Assembly (NCBI GenBank): GCA_016208715.1
Contig: JACQXV010000090.1
Span: forward strand, 1 to 48,133
Length of the DNA: 48,133 nt
From: Candidatus Woesearchaeota archaeon
GTDB lineage: Archaea; Nanobdellota; Nanobdellia; Woesearchaeales; UBA11576
Direction: 5' to 3'
Below are positions 33,690-42,107 of this stretch, in pieces. The translations under genes were made by a program, and so were the position numbers. Each line of letters begins with the position of its first letter. The first letter of the stretch is position 1. The notes below the pieces were generated by a model. The model ran no database searches and was not told the DNA's origin. It saw only the letters and a list, made by a program, of their open reading frames with translations.

Positions 33690-34376
33690 ATGAGCGTTGA
33701 TCATATCCTGAAAACAAATTTCAATGGAACTCCGAATGTTGGACTATTCGGACACGCTACAAATAGCTACTGCCTTCTTGGTGCTGATGTGCAGGCGTCA
33801 AAAGCAAAGGAGATAGAAAAAATTCTGCGCGTTCCTGTGCACCAAATGACCTTGTGCGGCACGTCCCTTATCGGAGTCTTCGCCGCAGGAAACGACCATT
33901 GCCTCTTGTTACCGCACATCGTTCTTGATCATGAACGAAAACATCTTGACAAGCTGGGAATCAATTACAAAATCATCAAAAGCAAAGTAACGGCACTTGG
34001 CAATAACCTCGTCGTCAATAACAACGGCTGCCTTGCAAGCCCACAATTCTCTGCGGACAGCAAGAAACTTATCCGGCAGGCACTTAATGTGCCACTCAAG
34101 CCCGGAACGATCGCGGGTCTTGAAATCGTCGGCTCGCTTGCCGTTGTCAATGGGCGCGTGTGCCTCATCCATCCCTCCGCAAACGATAACGAGATGCAGT
34201 ATATGGAAGAACTTCTTGGAGTCGAATGTATCCAAACAACAGTTAATCTCGGAACGCCCTACTTGGGTGCAGGCCTTTTGTGTAATGATCACGGATTTGT
34301 AGTCGGGGACCAATCAGGCGGCCCGGAGATCCTCCACATCGATGATTCATTGGGGTTCCTGACCGTCTCACGGTGA
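33690..34376 (+). CDS. eif6: Translation initiation factor aIF6
   Basis: aIF6 binds the 50S subunit and blocks premature joining to 30S. The 228-residue length is typical. The five-fold pseudosymmetric repeats are visible as GNNLVVNNNGCLASP, GSLAVVNGRVCLIHP and GAGLLCNDHGFVVG, and the N-terminus has PNVGLFGHATNSYCLLG. TATA-like AATATATAAAGC at 33653-33664 puts the transcription start at about the ATG, so the mRNA is probably leaderless. The stop overlaps a GTG of the next frame, and the prefoldin gene follows at once. Confidence 0.97.
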   Translation: MSVDHILKTNFNGTPNVGLFGHATNSYCLLGADVQASKAKEIEKILRVPVHQMTLCGTSLIGVFAAGNDHCLLLPHIVLDHERKHLDKLGINYKIIKSKVTALGNNLVVNNNGCLASPQFSADSKKLIRQALNVPLKPGTIAGLEIVGSLAVVNGRVCLIHPSANDNEMQYMEELLGVECIQTTVNLGTPYLGAGLLCNDHGFVVGDQSGGPEILHIDDSLGFLTVSR

Positions 34377-34381
34377 TTCAC

Positions 34382-34873
34382 ATGGAAAAAGCAACTGTCA
34401 AAACATCGGCGCCAAGAGCACAACTCGACGCTGCCGCAGAACAAAAACGCGTGCAGGAACTCAAAGAAAAATACACCGAATACCAGCTAATCGAAGAACA
34501 GGTTAAAGAGATTAAGCAACAGGTCCAAAAGATGGATGGTCAACTTGCAGATCTTGTAAGCATTCAGGAAGGACTTGAAGATTTCAAGACCGTGGCGGAC
34601 GGAAGCGAAGTCTTGGTTCCAGTATCGAACGGCATATTCTTGCAAGCGAATCTTGCAAGCAACAAAAAACTGCTTGTCAATGTCGGTTCTTCTGTCGTGG
34701 TCGAAAAAAGTTTTGACGACACCCAAAAACTTCTTGGCGACCAAGAGGTTGAGATCAGTATATATCGAGAGCAATTGCTTGCGCATTTGAATAAGATGCT
34801 TGTACAAATGCAGCATCTCCAAGAACAACTTGAAAAAATGATCAACGAACAAGTACCGGAACGCACACATTAA
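34382..34873 (+). CDS. pfdA: Prefoldin alpha subunit
   Basis: Prefoldin is a hexameric jellyfish-shaped chaperone that hands unfolded proteins to the thermosome. Two long coiled-coil helices (about residues 15-62 and 118-158) flank the central beta hairpins VADGSEVLVPVSNGIFLQA and KKLLVNVGSSVVVEKS, the alpha-class pattern. ATG 34382 lies 5 nt after the aIF6 stop; the alternative GTG overlaps that stop. It is in the aIF6 - prefoldin - ftsY arrangement seen in many archaea, so co-transcription is likely. Confidence 0.95.
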   Translation: MEKATVKTSAPRAQLDAAAEQKRVQELKEKYTEYQLIEEQVKEIKQQVQKMDGQLADLVSIQEGLEDFKTVADGSEVLVPVSNGIFLQANLASNKKLLVNVGSSVVVEKSFDDTQKLLGDQEVEISIYREQLLAHLNKMLVQMQHLQEQLEKMINEQVPERTH

Positions 34874-34938
34874 TTTTCACGATATTTTCACGATATATAC
34901 ACTCGGAGAATCGACGATCATTCATCGGTGACTTCAAA

Positions 34939-36297
34939 ATGTTCGGATTTCTCAAAGAAAAGCTCAAGAATGCCGTCTCAAAATTATCCGGCGACATCGT
35001 GAAAGAAGCTGAAGAAATAACTGAAGAAGTCGAATGTGCTGCACCAAGCGAAGCCTCTCATGCACCAAAGCCTGCGGACGAATTCAGTACGCCTTCACAA
35101 CAATCGCATGAAGAAGTATCAAAGCCACGCAAGCAGGAAGTCCTCGCCGGAGCTATCGAAGAAAAAGAAGAAAAAAAAGAAGAGAAAAAAGAAGAGAAAA
35201 AAGGATTTTTCTCAAAATTCTTTGCAAAAAAAGAAGAAGTGACAGAAGCAACCCTGCAACTGCCGACGGCACCTGTGCCGCAAGTTGCGCCTCTTGAAAC
35301 ACAGCTAAAAACCGCAAAAAAGCACGAGGAGATTTCTGCCGTTCCCAAACTCGCGGAAGAAGCCGTTGTCGCTATAAAAGAACTTGAACAGGAAGAGGCT
35401 GAAGAGAAGAGAGGCTTCCTCACCAAGATCCGAGAAACAGTCGTGTCCAAGCGGCTGTCGGAAGATAAATTCGAAGACATCTTTTTTGATCTTGAGCTCG
35501 CGCTCCTTGAGAGCAACGTCGCAGTCGCGGTGATTGAAAAGATAAAGCAAGACCTGAAAGACCGCCTCGTTGATCATAAGCTTTCAAGGTTCAAAATCGA
35601 AAACATAATTCTAGAAACTCTGAAGAAGAGTCTTGACGAAATACTTAGTGCGACTCCCATTGATCTGTTGCAAAGAATCGTAGAGAAACGAAAGCAGAGC
35701 CAGCCCTATGTCATCGCATTCGTTGGTGTAAATGGTTCGGGAAAGACTACGACTATCGCAAAGATGGCAAAATATTTTCAGAACAATAATCTGAAGCCCG
35801 TACTTGTTGCAGCCGATACCTTCCGCGCGGCAGCAATCCAGCAGCTTGAGGAACACGCGAACAAACTTTGTGTCAAAATCATCAAGCATGACTATGGCTC
35901 AGATCCGGCCGCAGTTGCTTTCGATGGGATCGCATACGCAAGAGCAAAGAATGCAGATGTAGTGCTCATCGATACCGCCGGAAGGCTGCACTCCAACACT
36001 AATCTCATGGATGAAATGAAAAAGATCATGCGCATCGCAAATCCAGACTTGAAGATCTTTATCGGTGAGAGCATCACTGGAAACGACTGTGTTGAACAAG
36101 CGCAAGAGTTCAATGATGCAGTTGTAATTGACGCAATCGTGCTTTCAAAAACCGACGTGGACGAGAAGGGAGGAGCCGCGATCTCAGTTTCATACGTAAT
36201 AGGGAAGCCTATCTTGTTTTTGGGAAGTGGACAAACGTATGATAGTTTGTTACCGTTTGATAAAGAAGTTATTCTCAGAAATCTGGGACTCGCGTGA
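34939..36297 (+). CDS. ftsY: Signal recognition particle receptor FtsY
   Basis: FtsY is the membrane-associated GTPase that receives SRP-ribosome complexes. The 452-residue chain begins with an acidic and Lys/Glu-rich A region (residues 25-165), including a tandem EEKKEEKKEEKK stretch. The N domain then precedes a complete G domain: GVNGSGKTTTIAKMAKYF (G1), DTFRAAAIQQLEEHA (insertion box), DTAGRLHSN (G3), SKTDVDEKGGAA (G4) and the C-terminal VIGKPILFLGSGQTYDSLLPF. GGTGA lies about 8 nt before the ATG. A short direct repeat TTTTCACGATA lies in the leader. Confidence 0.97.
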   Translation: MFGFLKEKLKNAVSKLSGDIVKEAEEITEEVECAAPSEASHAPKPADEFSTPSQQSHEEVSKPRKQEVLAGAIEEKEEKKEEKKEEKKGFFSKFFAKKEEVTEATLQLPTAPVPQVAPLETQLKTAKKHEEISAVPKLAEEAVVAIKELEQEEAEEKRGFLTKIRETVVSKRLSEDKFEDIFFDLELALLESNVAVAVIEKIKQDLKDRLVDHKLSRFKIENIILETLKKSLDEILSATPIDLLQRIVEKRKQSQPYVIAFVGVNGSGKTTTIAKMAKYFQNNNLKPVLVAADTFRAAAIQQLEEHANKLCVKIIKHDYGSDPAAVAFDGIAYARAKNADVVLIDTAGRLHSNTNLMDEMKKIMRIANPDLKIFIGESITGNDCVEQAQEFNDAVVIDAIVLSKTDVDEKGGAAISVSYVIGKPILFLGSGQTYDSLLPFDKEVILRNLGLA

Positions 36298-36351
36298 ATT
36301 GTTTTTTGCCGAATTGAATCATCTGCTTTGCTTACGATCGGAGGCTACTGC

Positions 36352-36513
36352 ATGACAAAGAAAACAACTCACGCAAAAGATTCGGATGTTGAACGCAATT
36401 GTTTGGAATTCTCTCACGTATCTCTATTCTATGTATCGTTCCTCTGCTGCTTAAACGCGATGATTATTTATTTTTCACACTCGTTCACGAAATCAATCTT
36501 TCCTTCACAATAG
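36352..36513 (+). CDS. Possible small ORF, 53 aa
   Basis: Weak candidate. CGGAGG (36339-36344) stands 7 nt before ATG 36352, a good ribosome binding site, and one hydrophobic stretch (VSLFYVSFLCCLNAMIIYFS) is present. The frame overlaps the 3' end of the helicase fragment on the other strand by 46 bp. It may be the start of a gene truncated at the same breakpoint that cut the helicase. Confidence 0.25.
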   Translation: MTKKTTHAKDSDVERNCLEFSHVSLFYVSFLCCLNAMIIYFSHSFTKSIFPSQ

Positions 36514-37148
36514 ACGCCTTTATGCAATTCTACCGGTCTCCACGTATCGTGCACTAAATGCGCGCCAAGCCACTGAGCAAGCTCTTGTTCATTACCGATC
36601 GTCGCAGAAAGGCCAACAATCTGTGCGCAGGGAACAATCTTTTTGAGAATGGTTAAAATGATTTCAAGCGTAGGTCCGCGCGATGCGTCATTCAGCAGAT
36701 GTATTTCGTCGACGATCACGCAAGCCACTTCCTTCAACCACGGCGTGTGATGTCTGATAAGGGAGTCAAGTTTTTCTGATGTGCAGATGATAAGATCGTA
36801 AGTATGCAGGTAAGGATCTGCGGTATCAAGATCTCCAATCGACAGCGCTATCTTTGCCAGGTGTCCATATTTTTTCTTGAACTCCTTATGTTTTTCTGAC
36901 GCAAGAGATTTCAGCGGCACAATATAGACTGCTTTGCCTTTTTGATGCTGAATTGCGTGCAGAGCAGCTAATTCTGCAACAAGCGTCTTTCCTGATGCCG
37001 TTGGCGTGCATACAAGGATGTTCTTACCTTGCAATAAACCTGCACCAATTGCCTTCTCCTGGCAGGGCCGAAGCGTTCTGATTCCGCTATTTTCCAGAAC
37101 CTCATATACTTCTCTTGGAATATAGTCTTTGATTCGTGAAAACTCCAT
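36468..37148 (-). pseudogene. Hel308-type DNA helicase, only the first RecA domain
   Basis: The 226 residues match the N-terminus of Hel308/Ski2-like helicases: LRPCQEKAIGAGLLQGKNIL (Q-like), TPTASGKT (Walker A), VPLKSLASEKHKEF (Ia), VIVDEIHLLND (DEIH box), GLSATIGNEQELAQWLG (motif III) and WRPVELHKGVYCEGKIDF. Full Hel308 is about 700 residues with a second RecA domain, a winged helix and a ratchet domain. Here a stop follows right after the domain boundary, and the remaining 170 bp before ftsY contain no continuation in any frame. A truncated pseudogene is likeliest; a separately encoded second half is possible. Confidence 0.8.
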
Positions 37149-37291
37149 CGTTTTTGCGTTGCTGATTTCAATTTGATTTTAATTATTATTTAATTATTGT
37201 AATTATTGTTTAATTATTATTTCCCGTATCTGGGCGGATTGCAGCCGGCACTTGCGAAAAGACAGTCAAAGTTCCAAGACAAATGGCTTTG

Positions 37292-37474
37292 CTATTTTTG
37301 TTTTGCAATTAAATCAATTATTCCTTTGATCCAGAGCAGATTTACTTGCATTGCTTTCGCGACATCCGTCTTTCCCGTTGTTTCTACAGTAACGGTGTAC
37401 GGTGTTCCAAGACGATATAGGAGATCTTGCAGATTTCCATCAGCCCGCGTCAACCATGGAAAGAGAGAACGCAA
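37292..37474 (-). CDS. Small hypothetical protein, 60 aa
   Basis: Family not recognised. Only a TTG (37474) is available as start. TATA-like ACTATAAATAG at about 37516-37506 would begin transcription some 13 nt upstream, so the mRNA would be nearly leaderless. The residues look natural (LQDLLYRLGTPYTVTVETTG, then KAMQVNLLWIKGIIDLIAKQ), one strand pair and a C-terminal amphipathic helix. It has no known homologue that I can name. Confidence 0.4.
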   Translation of the reverse strand: MRSLFPWLTRADGNLQDLLYRLGTPYTVTVETTGKTDVAKAMQVNLLWIKGIIDLIAKQK

Positions 37475-37845
37475 GCTGGTATTAATTAATTTCGCTCTGC
37501 TCTGTCCTATTTATAGTGCTGTTCTCCTTCGTTAAAAACGCGCTTCGTAAGTGAGCAACCAGAGCCAGAAGAGATGCATGGCCTTTTTCTTCTTTTACTC
37601 GAATAATATGTGCTGGTTGAGTTTTTCAATAATGCCATGTGTTGGGCTCTGTCCCGAATCTGCCGCTGCCACCCTGCGAGCTGAAGCGATAAACAGGTTG
37701 CTTCAACATCCTCTCGGCGACAATATGACCAGCACATTCACAGCGAGCGGTGCAGCGGCCGAGCGTAAGCGAGATTCGGGACAGAGCCCGTGTGTTGGTA
37801 AGTTTTTTAAATAAGCGCCTTCTTTGTGGTTCTTTGTATCCGCCC
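37475..37845. other. 371-bp intergenic region holding an inverted-repeat element
   Basis: Contains the 60-aa ORF promoter, the element at 37644-37789, and TATA-like TTTTTTAAATAAG (37803-37815) for the peptidase gene. No further gene is seen. Confidence 0.6.
37644..37789. repeat. 146-bp element with perfect 18-bp terminal inverted repeats
   Basis: GGGCTCTGTCCCGAATCT (37644-37661) is the exact reverse complement of 37772-37789. The interior is GC-rich and has no transposase. A partial relative (GGGTGGCAGCGGCA ... GACAGAGACCC) lies at about 45990-46023. Confidence 0.85.
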
Positions 37846-38448
37846 ATGGAATTGTACAAGCAAACAACACCATATACCTGCGCTGCAGCTTCACTTATGA
37901 TGGCAGTGCAGCACTTTAAACCAACGTACCTGCTCACGCGTGAAAATGAATTTGAAGTCTGGCATCAGAGCGCAACGCTGCCGACGCGCGGTTCATCGAT
38001 ATACGGGCTTGCGCTAGTGGCGCATCGTGAAGGAGTTCCTGTGCGCATCTTTGCAGAAGAACCCGAATACAAATTCCCAGGGTACCGTTTCAAAGCGTAC
38101 AAGAAAAAGGAGATTGAAGTGGCCGATTTCTCATCGCACCTGCTCTACGAAAAAGTCAAGAAGCGAGGCATTCCTATAGCCGAGAATGATTTTACAATCA
38201 ACGACATCAAGAAATCTCTTTCGCAGAAGAAGGTTGTAGTATTGCGAGTCATCATCGGAATCTTGCGCGGAACGAAATTCAACAAAAGAAACCCGCACTA
38301 CATCCCAATTTTCGCATATGAGAACGACCAATACACAATCATGGACCCTCACGACGGCAAACGTGTCGTTCCCGGAGAGAAACTTCAAGAAGCGTTTGAT
38401 GCAGTGAAGGACTGCAAGCGCGATCACCGAATGCTGGTGCTCGGATAA
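37846..38448 (+). CDS. C39-like cysteine peptidase domain protein, 200 aa
   Basis: The single domain resembles the peptidase C39-like (papain-fold) family. QTTPYTCAAASLMMAVQHF carries the oxyanion Gln and catalytic Cys near residues 5-12, and NPHYIPIFAYENDQYTIMDPHDGK supplies the His and Asp. In bacteria the C39 domain cleaves leader peptides at double-glycine sites as part of ABC exporters; here there is no transporter, signal peptide or fused domain, so it acts alone, probably in the cytoplasm, with unknown substrate. ATG 37846 is chosen because TATA-like TTTAAATAA lies about 35 nt upstream; upstream codons lie in the repeat. Confidence 0.8.
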   Translation: MELYKQTTPYTCAAASLMMAVQHFKPTYLLTRENEFEVWHQSATLPTRGSSIYGLALVAHREGVPVRIFAEEPEYKFPGYRFKAYKKKEIEVADFSSHLLYEKVKKRGIPIAENDFTINDIKKSLSQKKVVVLRVIIGILRGTKFNKRNPHYIPIFAYENDQYTIMDPHDGKRVVPGEKLQEAFDAVKDCKRDHRMLVLG

Positions 38449-38763
38449 CTTTTTTCTCGGATTGCATTGAAAAAGTTTGACGCTGTCGTGCGCTGTCGTG
38501 CCATCACAGCAACAGTGCGCGCATTTCAATGAAGTGTTTTTAAAACATTATTCGTACTTGTTTAGAGCGAGCGTAGCGGGCTAAGGGTTTAAACCCCTGC
38601 TCTTTAGGGCATGGGAGGAGGTCACCTACTTCAATCGCGGCATCGCCACGACGCTCGCTGCGCACGTAAAACTGATTATCATCAATAATGAGCCGAGAAT
38701 CGTGCGAGATCATGCGGGCCCTTTAGCTCGCAGGTCGGTGGCGACGCTGCTAAACAAATACCA
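38449..38763. repeat. Repeat-bearing intergenic region
   Basis: No gene is seen in 315 bp. 38584-38614 (GGGTTTAAACCC, then CTCTTTAGGGC) resembles the hairpin pair of the 21/30-kb unit. 38690-38761 matches 45889-45960 (GAGCCGAGAATCGTGCGAG ... AGCTCGCAGG ... CGCTAAACAAATAC-like), with a TGCGAG/CTCGCA hairpin. Confidence 0.8.
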
Positions 38764-40326
38764 TTATTCTATAAGCGTTTTTCCGGTCATCACCTTGGGC
38801 TTGTGCAAACCTATCAGTTCAAGTATTGTTGGAGCAACGTCTGCAAGACTGGCGTTTGAGTCCTGCCGCAAAGCAATTTTTCTGTGGCTCACAACGATGC
38901 ATGGCACGTCATTTGTGGTGTGAGATGTTATCCACTGTTCTGTCATGTCTTCAGCATTCCCGTGATCTGCAGTAATTATCACATCATATTCTTCTTTCTG
39001 CGCCAGCTGTACAATCATTCCCACGCATGTATCAACAGCTTCGATCCCTTTTACTGCTGCTGATTCATTGCCGCTATGACCAACCATGTCAGCGTTCGCA
39101 AAATTTACAACGATAAGCGCATACTTCCTTTTCTTGATGGCGTCACGCGCTGTGTGAGCAATCTGAAAAGCGCTCATGCCTGGCTTTTGATCGTAGGTCC
39201 TGACCTTTGGACTTGGGACGAGAGTGCGATCTTCTTTTGAGTAAGGGCCGTCCCGTCCAGAGTTGAAAAAGAACGTCACGTGCGCGTATTTCTCTGTCTC
39301 TGCAATCCGTAATTGCCATAGGCCATTTCTTGAGATAACCTCACCAAGCGTATTGGCTACTCTCGGCGGAGGAAATGCGGCAGGCGCCTTGATGTTGCTG
39401 TCGTATTGCGTTAGGCATACGAAGCGCAAGTCGATGATCTTCTTCCGTTTAAACCTCTTGAAGCGACCCTCAACGAAGGCGCGCGTGATCTCGCGCGCTC
39501 TATCAGAGCGGAAATTAAAGAATATTATCGCGTCATGTGGATTGACAAGAGGCGCCGCTGGATGCTGTCCACAGCCGATGATAGTCGGCTGTATGAATTC
39601 ATCGGATTCACCGCGCCTGTAAGCAGAGTCTATCGCGCTTTGTGGATCATCAAAATAAAATGCGGCATTTCCATTCACCATCGCGTCATATGCCTTATGC
39701 TCCCGGTTCCAACGGTTGTCACGATCCATCGCGTAAAAACGGCCCATCAATGAAACAATCTCTCCAATTCCTAACGATCTTATCTTTTTCTGAAGCTGTG
39801 CGATGTGTTTTTTTGCAGATCTTGGGGGCGTGTCGCGACCGTCGAGAAAACAGTGAACATATACAGTTTTTACACAGTATTGCTTTGCCATCTTTAGCAG
39901 CGCAAAAAGATGATTAATATGTGAATGAACGCGGCCATTGCTCACAAGGCCCATCAAGTGCAGCGCAGAACGGTTCTTTTTTACAGTCTTCATCGCGGCG
40001 GCAAGCTCCTTGTTTTTGAAAAATGATCCGTCCCTGATCGCGCGATCTATGCGGACAATCGCCTCCTCAATTTTTCTTCCCGCACCGATGTGCATGTGGC
40101 CGGTCTCAGAATTACCAATCGTTCTTTTAGGAAGACCCACCCATTCTCCCGCCGCGTGCAATCGCGTATGAGGATGCATCTTCCACAACAGCTCAAGATT
40201 TGGACGATTGGCACGAAGAATTGCATTGTGAATCTTGCTCGAACGCAAACCATACCCGTCGATAACAAGGAGAATAACCGGCCTGAGACCGCGAAACGAT
40301 GGTTTTCTTCTTTTTGTTTTTTTCAT
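38764..40326 (-). CDS. gpmI: 2,3-bisphosphoglycerate-independent phosphoglycerate mutase (bacterial GpmI type)
   Basis: Interconverts 3- and 2-phosphoglycerate using two Mn ions. The alkaline-phosphatase-like metal motifs are present: LLVIDGYGLR at the N-terminus, GNSETGHMHIGAGR with the catalytic Ser, HCFLDGRDTPP, GRFYAMDRDNRW, FNFRSDRARE, NFANADMVGHSG and ITADHGNAEDM. This is the roughly 510-residue GpmI form; most archaea use the distantly related, shorter ApgM. ATG 40326 is chosen; a GTG at 40368 would add 14 residues. It follows enolase by 70 nt on the same strand, so the two consecutive glycolytic steps share an operon. Confidence 0.97.
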   Translation of the reverse strand: MKKTKRRKPSFRGLRPVILLVIDGYGLRSSKIHNAILRANRPNLELLWKMHPHTRLHAAGEWVGLPKRTIGNSETGHMHIGAGRKIEEAIVRIDRAIRDGSFFKNKELAAAMKTVKKNRSALHLMGLVSNGRVHSHINHLFALLKMAKQYCVKTVYVHCFLDGRDTPPRSAKKHIAQLQKKIRSLGIGEIVSLMGRFYAMDRDNRWNREHKAYDAMVNGNAAFYFDDPQSAIDSAYRRGESDEFIQPTIIGCGQHPAAPLVNPHDAIIFFNFRSDRAREITRAFVEGRFKRFKRKKIIDLRFVCLTQYDSNIKAPAAFPPPRVANTLGEVISRNGLWQLRIAETEKYAHVTFFFNSGRDGPYSKEDRTLVPSPKVRTYDQKPGMSAFQIAHTARDAIKKRKYALIVVNFANADMVGHSGNESAAVKGIEAVDTCVGMIVQLAQKEEYDVIITADHGNAEDMTEQWITSHTTNDVPCIVVSHRKIALRQDSNASLADVAPTILELIGLHKPKVMTGKTLIE

Positions 40327-40396
40327 CGTGATGAGTGCGCGAGTGCTTGTGTTCGCGGCATCCTGCACGGGCCATTGTTTGATTGACGAGCACGAA

Positions 40397-41656
40397 CTAC
40401 CACGAACTATAACGCGCCTTGCTTCCTAACTCTTCTTCAATCCTTAGAAGCTGATTGTATTTTGCAGTCCGTTCGCCGCGACAGGGCGCGCCGGCCTTGA
40501 TTTGCCCAGTTCCGAGACCCACGACGAGATCGGCGATGAAATGGTCTTCTGTCTCTCCGCTGCGATGGCTGATCATGACGTGCCAGCCATTGTCTGTCGA
40601 CAGGCGTGCAGCCTGCATGGCTTCGGTGAGCGTTCCAATCTGGTTGACTTTTAGGAGCAGCGCGCTGCATAACTTCTTGCTCTGCGCAAGACGGATACGA
40701 TCAGGGTTCGTAACTAGCAAATCATCTCCCACTATCTGCACACCGCGGCGTTTTGCAATTGTCGTCAAGTTCGGATAGGGCGCGAAATCATCCTGTTCGA
40801 ATGGATCCTCGATAGAAAAAATCGGATACGTCTTCATAATGCTGTCGTAAAAGTCGGTCAGTTTCTCCTTCGACGACCACTTGCCGTCGACAAAATACTT
40901 TCCGGTTTTCTTGTTGTAAAATTCTGATGAAGCTGCATCGATAGCGAAGCGAATGTTCTTCGCGTAGCCTGCTTTTGTAACCGCGCCCATCAAGAGGCGC
41001 AGTGCATCTTCAACAGCTGCCAAATCTGGGGCAAATCCTCCTTCATCGCCAACATGAATGGCGCTCACGCCATATTTTTTCTTGATTGAATCTTTCAAGA
41101 TATGATACACTTCAGAACCCATGCGCACAGAATCCGCAAAACTTTTGCCTTTTGGGCACACCATGAACTCCTGAAACTGCAGGCGTGTCTGGGCGTGTAC
41201 TCCGCCGTTAATCACGTTCATGCACGGAATAGGCAAAACATTTTTTCCTCCTAATGTTCCGTACAAGGGTTTTTCCTGGACTTTGGCTGAGAGCGCCGCG
41301 GCCGCGAGGCTTACACCCAATATAGCATTCGCCCCAAGGTGCGTCTTATTTTTTGTTTCATCAAGGTCACGCATCTCTGCATCGATATCCGCCTGCCTTC
41401 TGCAGTCATGACCCACAAGCAATTTTTTGATTTTTGTATTGACGTTTGTGACAGCTTTCTGAACGCCTTGCCCATGATAGCGTTTTCCTTTATCCCGCAA
41501 TTCAAGAGCTTCGTGAATCCCTGTAGAAGCCCCCGATGGCACGGCCGCTCTTGCAGAATGCGTTTTTGTGAAAATATCAACCTCTACTGAAGGATTGCCG
41601 CGCGAGTCCAATATCTCCCTCGCACGAATGTTACGGATAACAACGTCAGAAACCAT
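40397..41656 (-). CDS. eno: Enolase
   Basis: Converts 2-phosphoglycerate to phosphoenolpyruvate. The 419-residue protein has EILDSRGNPSVEVD, PSGASTGIHEALELRD, NVINGGVHA, GDEGGFAPD, SIEDPFEQDDF, GDDLLVTNP, KVNQIGTLTEA and the enolase signature HVMISHRSGETEDHFIADL, with the metal ligands D, E and D and the catalytic K in place. AGAGGT lies 7 nt before the ATG. It is the first gene of an eno-gpmI unit. Confidence 0.98.
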   Translation of the reverse strand: MVSDVVIRNIRAREILDSRGNPSVEVDIFTKTHSARAAVPSGASTGIHEALELRDKGKRYHGQGVQKAVTNVNTKIKKLLVGHDCRRQADIDAEMRDLDETKNKTHLGANAILGVSLAAAALSAKVQEKPLYGTLGGKNVLPIPCMNVINGGVHAQTRLQFQEFMVCPKGKSFADSVRMGSEVYHILKDSIKKKYGVSAIHVGDEGGFAPDLAAVEDALRLLMGAVTKAGYAKNIRFAIDAASSEFYNKKTGKYFVDGKWSSKEKLTDFYDSIMKTYPIFSIEDPFEQDDFAPYPNLTTIAKRRGVQIVGDDLLVTNPDRIRLAQSKKLCSALLLKVNQIGTLTEAMQAARLSTDNGWHVMISHRSGETEDHFIADLVVGLGTGQIKAGAPCRGERTAKYNQLLRIEEELGSKARYSSW

Positions 41657-41744
41657 CGTGCTACCTCTTTAGCTGGCATTTGTGCAATTCAAGTTGCACT
41701 GTTTTTAAAAGGAATCTATGCTGTTATAAACTTTGTGGTGTTTT

Positions 41745-41886
41745 GGCGTTATTGAAAAGCTCGACCAGCACAGTCAGCACCACCGCCTTTCTGCGAGAGA
41801 TAGAAACTAAAACAGCGATGCTGACAGGGGGGACGCCCCATCGGGGGATGTCAGCCGTCGCTGGCAGTATGACTATCACGAGCCAC
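41745..41886. repeat. Dispersed repeat, second copy of the 15.3-kb unit
   Basis: Begins with GGCGTTATTGAAAAGCTC in the same orientation as 15288-15305. Bases 41832-41886, which include the CCCC/GGGG hairpin, match 15380-15430 in the opposite orientation, so part of the unit has inverted between copies. Confidence 0.85.
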
Positions 41887-41910
41887 GATACTAAACAGTG
41901 TTTGAAACAA

Positions 41911-42075
41911 CAATATTCCACCCGTGTATCATGGGTGGTTGAAAATGTGCATGAACGCTGCGAGTGGAATATTGTGTGCTCGAAAACCACCGGTCAACTG
42001 GTGGAATATTGAGCGTCAAAAACCACTCTCACGAAGTTGGCTTCAAAGGCATGCCACCGGTCTATTGACCGGTGG
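41911..42075. repeat. Nested hairpin element
   Basis: CAATATTCCAC (41911-41921) pairs with GTGGAATATTG at 41964-41974 and again at 42001-42011. Further stems are CCACCC/GGGTGG, CCACCGGT/ACTGGTGG-type and CCACCGGTC/GACCGGTGG (42054-42075, followed by five T on the plus strand). Confidence 0.8.
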
Positions 42076-42107
42076 TTTTTGACATCTTTTTCTATACTAT
42101 GTATTTT

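Larger units (their letters stand above)
41657..42107. other. 451-bp intergenic region built of repeats
   Basis: No gene is supported; plus- and minus-strand frames of 88-110 codons are translations of repeats. 41745-41886 belongs to the 15.3-kb family, and 41911-42075 is a separate set of nested hairpins. TATA-like GTTATAAAC near 41724-41732 may serve eno. Confidence 0.6.

Noticed and set aside
35158-35240. Possible frameshift or assembly error in the A/G-rich tract of ftsY
   Set aside because: The frame stays open and gives a normal acidic/Lys-rich A region before an intact NG domain.
41680-42012. 110-codon plus-strand ORF
   Set aside because: It is a translation of repeats; the shared peptide with Rel arises from the repeat, not from homology.
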